DNA of 29,388 bases, taken from the NCBI GenBank assembly GCA_964575345.1, contig CAZNQD010000021.1, positions 1 through 29,388 of the forward strand. Direction: 5' to 3'. Each line of letters opens with the position of its first letter. Position 1 is the first letter of the stretch. The translations under genes and the position numbers were made by a program. Below are positions 16,036 through 22,672 of the stretch, piece after piece. The DNA is from UBA1402 sp964575345 (GTDB lineage Bacteria > Bacteroidota > Bacteroidia > Bacteroidales > UBA1402). The notes beneath the pieces are model-generated. The model was given only the letters and a program-made list of their open reading frames with translations, searched no databases and was not told where the DNA came from.

Positions 16036-17204
16036 TCATCATTATAGCAGACGATTTAACCGGAGCAGCCGAAACCGTAGGTATCTGTTTGCGTCACGGA
16101 GTCAGGGTGGCCATGATAATGGATGTCCCTGACGAAGAACGTTTGCTGGATTTTAAAAAGGACGAAACAGCAGTACTGGTCATTGCTTGTGATACAAGAT
16201 CCAATACCCTGGAAGGGGCTTGCCGGGTTAGCCGTATACTGGGCGAAACACTAAAAAAGGCCGGATTTACCCATGTGTTTAAAAAGATTGATTCCGTATT
16301 GAGAGGTTGGGTATTGCCTGAACTGAACACACTGGCGGGATTAACAGGCAAAAGCAGCATACTTATACAACCGGCAAATCCTATGGTCGGACGTTGCATT
16401 CGTGACGGAATGTATTTTATTAACGGAATCAAGTTAAATAGGACAGCATTTAGACGCGATCCTGAGTTCCCCGCCTCTACGACGGATGTAATGAAGTTGC
16501 TGAAAGAGCGACTGTCTGTTAAAGAAGTATCACCAAGTATTAAATTCAGTATTCCGGACGCCTGCAATGCAGAAGATTTGCGCAACAGTGCCCTGCAATG
16601 CGACCCGGAAGTCTTACCGGCCGGCAGTGCCGCCTTTTGGGAGTCTTATCTCAAGCTCCAAATCGAACAGGGCCTGATTTATTCTCAAAAACACCACAAA
16701 CGACCGGCCAGGCCTTCCATGCATAATTTTCTTATGGTGTGCGGCAGCGTTCATCAAAGTAGTCTGAAATATACCAAACACATAAGTAAAAAAGGGATAC
16801 GTCTGATGGAAATGCCCCCTGAATTGAGTTCGGAACAAAAACCCGATTCGGCCAATCTGGCTGCCTGGATGAACGCCTGTGTGGAAGCCTGGGAAAAAGA
16901 ACCCCGTTTGGCTCTGAGGATTGCCTCTAAACCAATTAACTACGAAAACAGCGCCGACAGGCTCAAAGCTCGTTTTACTGATGTGTTGCAATCACTGTTG
17001 CAGCAAATCAAGCCGGCCGAATTGTTCATCGAAGGAGGAGCAACGGCTGCGAGTCTGCTGAGCCGGCTGAACTGGACTGCATTTAAACCGGTGGACGAAT
17101 TGGCTCCTGGAGTGGTCCGCCTGCAATTGATTCATAAACCTCCTATTTTTATAACCTTGAAACCGGGCAGTTATTCCTGGCCGGAATTCTTATTCAATCC
17201 ATAA
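16032..17204 (+). CDS. Four-carbon acid sugar kinase family (DUF1537)
   Basis: The protein has 390 residues. The N-terminal domain begins IIIADDLTGAAETVGICLRHG and contains FKKIDSVLRGWVLPEL, matching the family's KxDSxLRG substrate motif, then NPMVGRCIRDGMYFING. The C-terminal nucleotide-binding domain contains FIEGGATAASLL, PVDELAPGV and ITLKPGSYSWP. Characterised members phosphorylate D-threonate, D-erythronate or 3-oxo-tetronate at C4 with ATP. The partner PdxA2 gene overlaps by 4 bp, pointing to a tetronate kinase rather than a 3-oxo-tetronate kinase. The ATP-site motif reads GGATA instead of the common GGDTA, and the end reads LKPGSYSWP instead of the usual K-GxFG, so this is a divergent subgroup and its exact substrate is uncertain. 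Confidence 0.88.
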   Translation: MIIIIADDLTGAAETVGICLRHGVRVAMIMDVPDEERLLDFKKDETAVLVIACDTRSNTLEGACRVSRILGETLKKAGFTHVFKKIDSVLRGWVLPELNTLAGLTGKSSILIQPANPMVGRCIRDGMYFINGIKLNRTAFRRDPEFPASTTDVMKLLKERLSVKEVSPSIKFSIPDACNAEDLRNSALQCDPEVLPAGSAAFWESYLKLQIEQGLIYSQKHHKRPARPSMHNFLMVCGSVHQSSLKYTKHISKKGIRLMEMPPELSSEQKPDSANLAAWMNACVEAWEKEPRLALRIASKPINYENSADRLKARFTDVLQSLLQQIKPAELFIEGGATAASLLSRLNWTAFKPVDELAPGVVRLQLIHKPPIFITLKPGSYSWPEFLFNP

Positions 17205-17207
17205 ACA

Positions 17208-18791
17208 ATGAAAACCCTGATCAGCTTTGTATTGCTCTTTTTATTGCCTTTTTATGCAGAAGCAACTACCATCAACGTACTTAAAGCCGGAGGTAAAAAC
17301 GATGGCAAAACATTGAATACCAAAGTCATTGCCAAAGCAATCGATAAACTGAGTGCCCAAGGCGGCGGTACCTTGTATTTTCCTTCGGGTACCTATATAA
17401 CCGGCCCCATAAAGCTCAAAAGCAATATCACACTTGATTTGGATGCCGGAGCTGTGTTGTCTTTTTCGGACAATTTTGATTTATATATGCCTTACGTCGA
17501 AATGCGTTACGAAGGAGTAGTGATGAAGAGCTTTCATCCTCTGATTTATGCTTACGAAGCCGAAAACATCAGCATAAAAGGCAGAGGAAGACTCGAAGGT
17601 AACGGCCGGGCCTGGTGGGAAGAAACCTGGCGACTGGAATCAGCCTACTACAAGGGCGAAATGAAAGATGCTGCACCGACGAAATACCAGCAAGCCTGGC
17701 TGGATGCCAATCCGGATTTCAGTGTTGAGCCACAGTCGGACTGGAAAAACACCTTGGCCAGGCATTTTTTCAGGCCGCCATTTATTCAATTATACAAATG
17801 CAAAAACATTTTGATTGAAGGCCTGCATATTAGTAATTCTCCCTTCTGGACCGTCAATCCTGAATTTTGTGATAATCTGACTATCCAGGGCCTGACCATC
17901 GAAAATCCGGATTCTCCCAACACCGACGGTATTAATCCGGAATCATGTACGAATGTTCGTATTTCCAATTGCCACATAAGTGTTGGCGACGATTGTATCA
18001 CCATTAAATCAGGCCGTGATTTACAGGGACGTCAATACGCGGCACCCTGCGAAAACATCACCATTACCAATTGTACTATGCTTTCCGGTCATGGTGGAGT
18101 TGTCATTGGCAGCGAGATGTCGGGCGATGTCCGCAAGATTACCATCAGTAATTGTGTATTTGACGGCACTGATCGTGGTATCCGTTTGAAATCGACCCGG
18201 GGCAGGGGAGGTATAGTCGAAGAAATCCGCGTGAGCAATATTGTGATGAAGAATATTCAAAAAGAGGCCATTATTTTAAACCTGTTTTACAGCAAGGTGC
18301 CTCAGGAGCCTGTAACCGAAAGAACTCCCATTTTCAGAAATATCCATATTTCGGGTATGACCGGCTCAGAGGTAAAATCGGCAGGATCGATTCTGGGTAT
18401 CCCGGAAATGCCTGTTTCCAATATTAGTATACAAGACGTAAATATTCAGGCAGAAAGCGGTTTCAGTGTTCAGGATGCACGGGATATCCAATTGCGCAAT
18501 GTATGCATTGATACCCAAAAGGGGCCGATTTTACAATGCAGGAATGCGGCTGAGTTGTATTTGTCAAATATACGAAGCTCTAAGCCCTTGGCAGAGTCTG
18601 CTTTGCTTACTTTGGAAAACGTTAGCGACGTTTTTATTGAAGGTTGTTTTCCACTGCCCGGAAGTAAAGCCTTTCTGGAATTATCGGGTGCGGAAAGCAG
18701 CAGAGTGATATTGAAAAACAATTTCGTTGAACGCATTGAACAGCCTTATCTTATTCATGAGATGGTCGATTCTGCAGCATTGGTTTATTGA
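17208..18791 (+). CDS. GH28 polygalacturonase-family glycosidase, secreted
   Basis: The protein has 527 residues with a Sec signal peptide (MKTLISFVLLFLLPFYAEA). It is a right-handed beta-helix with the full GH28 catalytic set: NTD at 238-240, the DD pair at 261-262 (GDDCITIKSG), GHGG with His295, and the RIRLK-type substrate Arg/Lys around 326-328. GH28 enzymes hydrolyse alpha-1,4-galacturonosyl bonds in homogalacturonan or in rhamnogalacturonans, by inversion and usually in the periplasm in exo-acting Bacteroidota forms. An insertion of about 60 residues at about 130-190 (GRAWWEETW region) is typical of bacterial exo-type members. It starts 3 bp after the kinase gene, so secreted pectin hydrolysis and cytoplasmic acid-sugar catabolism appear co-transcribed. 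The exact substrate is unknown. Confidence 0.92.
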   Translation: MKTLISFVLLFLLPFYAEATTINVLKAGGKNDGKTLNTKVIAKAIDKLSAQGGGTLYFPSGTYITGPIKLKSNITLDLDAGAVLSFSDNFDLYMPYVEMRYEGVVMKSFHPLIYAYEAENISIKGRGRLEGNGRAWWEETWRLESAYYKGEMKDAAPTKYQQAWLDANPDFSVEPQSDWKNTLARHFFRPPFIQLYKCKNILIEGLHISNSPFWTVNPEFCDNLTIQGLTIENPDSPNTDGINPESCTNVRISNCHISVGDDCITIKSGRDLQGRQYAAPCENITITNCTMLSGHGGVVIGSEMSGDVRKITISNCVFDGTDRGIRLKSTRGRGGIVEEIRVSNIVMKNIQKEAIILNLFYSKVPQEPVTERTPIFRNIHISGMTGSEVKSAGSILGIPEMPVSNISIQDVNIQAESGFSVQDARDIQLRNVCIDTQKGPILQCRNAAELYLSNIRSSKPLAESALLTLENVSDVFIEGCFPLPGSKAFLELSGAESSRVILKNNFVERIEQPYLIHEMVDSAALVY

Positions 18792-18792
18792 T

Positions 18793-20184
18793 ATGAAAAG
18801 ATTCTTGTTTACAACTTTATTGTGTATTAGTGTTTGCGCCTATTCCCAACAGAATTCTGACAATCGTTTTCGACGCCCCCTCAAAGAGGTGTTGACAGAT
18901 TTACAGGCGCAATTTGGTGTGCGTTTGCGTTTTTCGGAAGAACTGGTCAGGGATAAAGTGCTCGATTACGCCGATTGGCGCATTCATCCCTGGAGTCTGG
19001 AAGAAAGCCTGAACAACATTTTGCTCCCTTTTGATTATAAATTTGTCAAAGAAAGCAACACCTCCTACGAAATCAAAGCCTTCGAGTATGCACGCAGAGC
19101 AGCCGGTTTCGGCAAGGAATTTTTAGATTACCTGAGCAGTCAGTACGCTGATTTGCCCTCCTGGGAGGCTCGTAAAGCTCTGCTCCAAAAAGAAATGAAG
19201 CATGCTGCCGGCCTGGATCCCCTGCCCCGGAGCCCCGGGACTAAGCCTATCCTGGGCCCAAAACGTAAATACGAAGGCTATTATGTACAAAACATAGCCC
19301 TGGAAATCCTACCCGGTGTTTTTTGTACAGGTTCAATATATCATCCTGTTGGAAACAACGGCAAATGTCCTGTCATGCTCAATCCCAACGGCCATTTTGG
19401 TGATGGCCGTTATCGTGCCGACCAACAATTTCGTTGTGCCATGCAGGCCAGGATGGGTATTATTGCAGTCAGTTATGACCTTTTTGCCTGGGATGAGCAG
19501 CTTTTGCAGTTTGACGGTAAAAGCCACCGCAGCAGCATGGCACATACCATTCAAAGTCTGAATGCCCTGAGAATGTTGGATTATCTCTGTGCCTTAAAAG
19601 AAGCAGACCATAGCAGAGTGGGAATAACAGGCGGATCGGGAGGCGGCAGTCAGACCATGTTTATTACGGCCATTGACGACCGGATTACCCTGAGTATGCC
19701 GGTAGTGATGACTTCTTCTTATTTTGTGGGTGGCTGTCCCTGCGAAAGCGGCAATCCGATTCATCTTTGCGGAGGCAGAACCAATAATGCCGAGATAACA
19801 GCCATGTGTGCTCCCCGTCCCTTGCTCATTGTATCTGACGGCAAAGATTGGACCAAAGACGTTCCGGAATTGGAATTTCCATATATTCGCAGTGTATATG
19901 CCTTGTACGGCAAAGAAGACCTGGCCGAAAATGCCCATTTTGCTAGCGAAGGCCACGATTACGGCTTTTCAAAACGTCAGGCGACCTATGCTTTTTTGGA
20001 AAAACACTGGAACCTGAACACTAAAGGACTGAAGAACGCCGAAGGGAAATGGGATGAATCTAAAGTTACAGTTGAACCGTATCTATCCCTTAAGATTTTC
20101 GGTGCAGATGGCGAGGGCTTACCTGCTAACGCTGTGAAAGGAATGGAAGAATTATACCGGGTTTTTGAGGCAGCCAGACAATAG
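18793..20184 (+). CDS. STN-like domain fused to alpha/beta-hydrolase esterase (acetylxylan-esterase/CE19-like)
   Basis: The ATG at 18793, one base after the GH28 stop, gives 463 aa with signal peptide MKRFLFTTLLCISVCAYSQ; an upstream TTG start would bury the signal. Residues of about 27-95 (LKEVLTDLQAQFGVRLRFSE, WSLEESLNNILLPFDYKFV) match the STN/secretin-type module normally found at the N-terminus of TonB-dependent transducers. Residues of about 150-430 form an alpha/beta hydrolase: nucleophile Ser282 in GITGGSGGG, a GGCPCESGNPIHL block, an acid in VSDGKDW, and His388 in SEGHDYG. Similar proteins are annotated acetylxylan esterase, and the RG-II methylesterase family CE19 is another candidate. 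It probably removes acetyl or methyl esters from pectin in the periplasm. Confidence 0.82.
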   Translation: MKRFLFTTLLCISVCAYSQQNSDNRFRRPLKEVLTDLQAQFGVRLRFSEELVRDKVLDYADWRIHPWSLEESLNNILLPFDYKFVKESNTSYEIKAFEYARRAAGFGKEFLDYLSSQYADLPSWEARKALLQKEMKHAAGLDPLPRSPGTKPILGPKRKYEGYYVQNIALEILPGVFCTGSIYHPVGNNGKCPVMLNPNGHFGDGRYRADQQFRCAMQARMGIIAVSYDLFAWDEQLLQFDGKSHRSSMAHTIQSLNALRMLDYLCALKEADHSRVGITGGSGGGSQTMFITAIDDRITLSMPVVMTSSYFVGGCPCESGNPIHLCGGRTNNAEITAMCAPRPLLIVSDGKDWTKDVPELEFPYIRSVYALYGKEDLAENAHFASEGHDYGFSKRQATYAFLEKHWNLNTKGLKNAEGKWDESKVTVEPYLSLKIFGADGEGLPANAVKGMEELYRVFEAARQ

Positions 20185-20224
20185 GCAACTCAAACGATAC
20201 CAATAAACCATAAAAGATAATACT

Positions 20225-21898
20225 ATGGCAAGATACCGGATATTCACTCTTTATTTACTGTTTACCGGCCTGTTTTATGCCTGTCAATCACCTGTCATCG
20301 AAAACCTGCAGGTGGAAAATCTCAGACCGGACTACTGCGACAAGGAAGGAGCTCAGCAGCTTTGCCTGAGCTGGACAATGAATGCAGCCACCCCCAGAGG
20401 TTTAAACCAGCAAGCTTACCGAATACTGATATCTACCAGCCCCGAACAGTTGGAACAAAATACTGCCGATCTCTGGGATTCTGGTAAGGTTACTTATCAA
20501 AAGAACTACGATATATCTTACGGCGGTAAACCCTTGCAAAGAGATTCCGTCTATTATGCCAAAGTAATGATATGGACCAATCAGGGTAAAAGCCCCTGGT
20601 CTAAACAGCAAAACCTGGTTTTGCCTGCCGAAGGAGATATTCTCCCCGTCACTGCGGCAATAAACCGCTTCGATACCTATGACCTGAAATTGAATGACTT
20701 AATTCAGACTTATAAAACAGCGACCCTGGAGAAATATAAAAATCAGGCCGAAGCCATAGAAAATATGTCCGCCGGCCAGTGTTGGGCCGAAAGTTATATG
20801 CTTGACAACCGTAAGCTTTATCTCCGATGGATGGATTGCCTGGTGGCCGGCCAGGCCGAAGACGGGAGCCTGCATTTATCTGAGCAGCAAGGTCCGCACG
20901 AAATTTTCGACCTTGCTCACTTGTTGTTGATTCAATACGACGAAACCATTCATTTACAAAAGTACTTTCCGGCTTTGGAAAAATGGCTGGCCTTTTTGTG
21001 GAAAAACTACGGCAGCCAGGATTTTATAATGACAGCCAATGGAGAGGGTCGTACCATGTTGCCCGCTGAGCAATGCAGTTTGGATGGAAAAGAATATATT
21101 ACCTCGGCTGCTTTGATTTCGACGGCCTGTTTTTATCGCCTCTGCGTGTTGATGGAAACTATTTCCGCACACTTGCAGTATCAGGATAAAGCAGCCCGTT
21201 ATGCTGACTGGGCCGACAAACTGTACAAAGCATACAACAGCCGTTTTTTCAACGCAGAAGAACGATACTACGAAAACAATACTCCGACCGCAAACTTGTT
21301 GTCGCTAAGCCTGGGACTCTGCGAAGATAGTCAGGCGGAGAGTGTGTTCAGGCAGATAGAGCAATCCATAGCCATAGAGCATTATGGGAAAGCGGCCTGC
21401 GGTGACATTGGCAAACAGCATTTGTATCGCACACTTTCGGCCTGGGGCAGAGCCGATCTGAGTTACCGTCTTGGTGCTGAACTTCAGGAGGCTGAAGGTG
21501 ATTTTATTTTGTGGTTTTTTGAGCATTTATGCGGTTTGAAAAGCCTGGAAGCCGGATTCAGTTGTTTCAGCCTTGATGCCGTCTTTCCTCCGGGAATTTA
21601 TTTTGCAAAGACTCGTATGGAAACCCGGAGAGGGATTATTTCCAGTTCCTGGATAAAAACAGCCGACGATTTTGTATGGCAGGTGATCGTCCCTGTTAAT
21701 ACCACAGCCAGACTCCGTTATCCGGCTGCGGAGGCCAAAGACATTTTCGACGACGGCCGGGTGCTTGATCAGGTGGAGGGCGTCCAAATTCTTGGTCTGG
21801 AAAACGGGAATGTAATAATGGAACTGGCATCGGGTGATTATTATTTCTCCAGCAAATTAGCCGACATAAAACCCGGCCTGCAAAAAATTAATAAGTAG
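20225..21898 (+). CDS. GH78 alpha-L-rhamnosidase-like lipoprotein with eroded catalytic core
   Basis: The protein has 557 residues. The lipoprotein signal ends at Cys20 (TGLFYAC). Residues of about 27-135 match the N-terminal Fn3-like domain of GH78 (VENLRPDYCDKEGAQQLCLSW, QQAYRILISTS, ADLWDSGKV). From about 155 it aligns by eye with the GH78 (alpha/alpha)6 barrel and C-terminal beta-domain (YADWADKLYKAYNSRFF, NTPTANLLSLSLGL, SAWGRADLSYRLG, RGIISSSWIKTADDFVWQVIVP). The intervening beta-sandwich domains of ordinary 700-900-residue GH78 enzymes are missing. The general-acid motif (DxxxRDERxGWxGD) is not found, and the usual TTIWE segment is replaced by FILWFFEHLCG. It may be a pseudoenzyme or have changed specificity. 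The reading frame is intact, so it is not an obvious pseudogene. Confidence 0.75.
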   Translation: MARYRIFTLYLLFTGLFYACQSPVIENLQVENLRPDYCDKEGAQQLCLSWTMNAATPRGLNQQAYRILISTSPEQLEQNTADLWDSGKVTYQKNYDISYGGKPLQRDSVYYAKVMIWTNQGKSPWSKQQNLVLPAEGDILPVTAAINRFDTYDLKLNDLIQTYKTATLEKYKNQAEAIENMSAGQCWAESYMLDNRKLYLRWMDCLVAGQAEDGSLHLSEQQGPHEIFDLAHLLLIQYDETIHLQKYFPALEKWLAFLWKNYGSQDFIMTANGEGRTMLPAEQCSLDGKEYITSAALISTACFYRLCVLMETISAHLQYQDKAARYADWADKLYKAYNSRFFNAEERYYENNTPTANLLSLSLGLCEDSQAESVFRQIEQSIAIEHYGKAACGDIGKQHLYRTLSAWGRADLSYRLGAELQEAEGDFILWFFEHLCGLKSLEAGFSCFSLDAVFPPGIYFAKTRMETRRGIISSSWIKTADDFVWQVIVPVNTTARLRYPAAEAKDIFDDGRVLDQVEGVQILGLENGNVIMELASGDYYFSSKLADIKPGLQKINK

Positions 21899-21927
21899 TT
21901 TATTTCTAACCCCTAATTCTTTATTGT

Positions 21928-22653
21928 ATGAAAACTTTTATGATTAAATTATGTGGAATGTTGTTGTTGAGTGCCTGTATGATTCAACCCTTAAGTGCAC
22001 AGAGACAGAAAGCGCAACTTAGTCCGGCCGAAGCAGAGGCCAAAGCTGCCGAAGCGAAATTAAAATCGGACGAAGGTATGAATCAGAAGGCTGCCTCCTA
22101 TGTGGAAGCCCTTAAATTGAACGATCCGGCCAAAGAAGCCAGGGTCAGTGCTGTAATAGCCACTCACTTAAAAGCTGTACGGGACTGGCATAACGAAAAC
22201 CTGAACAGAGTACCCGAAGGCAGTATCAATCCAACCACAGGCCAGGTGCTTACGGCATTGGATAGAGAAATCATTGCTGACTCCGGTATACCAAAATCGG
22301 TACGTGCTGCTCTGCTGGAAGGTTTACGCAAGGATTTAACCGAAGAGCAGATAGAAATCATCTACGATCAATATACCATTGGTAAGGTGGAATTTACACT
22401 GAATGGATACAAATCTATCGTGCCAAATCTTACAGCCAAAGAAGAAGCTGTTATTCTTGAGAATCTGAAAATGGCTCGCGACCAGGCAATCGATATGAAA
22501 AACATGAAGGCAGTTTCGGGTATTTTTGAAATTTACAAAACCAAAAACGAACAATACCTCAACGAAAACGGCCGCAACTGGAAGCAGATGTACAAAGACT
22601 ATACTGATAAGAGAAAAGCCGAGAAGGCTGCCGCGGCCGCTGCGGGGAAATAA
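21928..22653 (+). CDS. DUF3826-family secreted protein
   Basis: The protein has 241 residues. The N-terminus MKTFMIKLCGMLLLSACMIQPLSAQ can be read as a lipobox (Cys17) or as signal peptidase I cleavage after LSA. The mature protein is alpha-helical and charged, with the DUF3826 pattern as I recall it: YVEALKLNDPAKEARVSAVIATHLKAVRDWHNE, then DQYTIGKVEFTLNGYKSIVPNLTAKEE, and a final IFEIYKTKNEQYLNENGRNWKQMYKDYTDKRK. The family has no known activity and is often encoded beside pectin or rhamnogalacturonan enzymes in Bacteroidota. The tail ends in a short Ala run (EKAAAAAAGK). It sits 29 bp after the GH78-like gene and 19 bp before the fusion gene, within the same presumed operon. It is probably periplasmic; the role is unknown. 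Confidence 0.8.
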   Translation: MKTFMIKLCGMLLLSACMIQPLSAQRQKAQLSPAEAEAKAAEAKLKSDEGMNQKAASYVEALKLNDPAKEARVSAVIATHLKAVRDWHNENLNRVPEGSINPTTGQVLTALDREIIADSGIPKSVRAALLEGLRKDLTEEQIEIIYDQYTIGKVEFTLNGYKSIVPNLTAKEEAVILENLKMARDQAIDMKNMKAVSGIFEIYKTKNEQYLNENGRNWKQMYKDYTDKRKAEKAAAAAAGK

Positions 22654-22672
22654 TATTAAAAACCAATTCATT

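Noticed and set aside
20225..21898. GH78-like gene as a pseudogene
   Set aside because: The frame is intact for 557 codons with a proper lipoprotein signal and operon spacing. Loss of catalytic motif alone does not make it a pseudogene.
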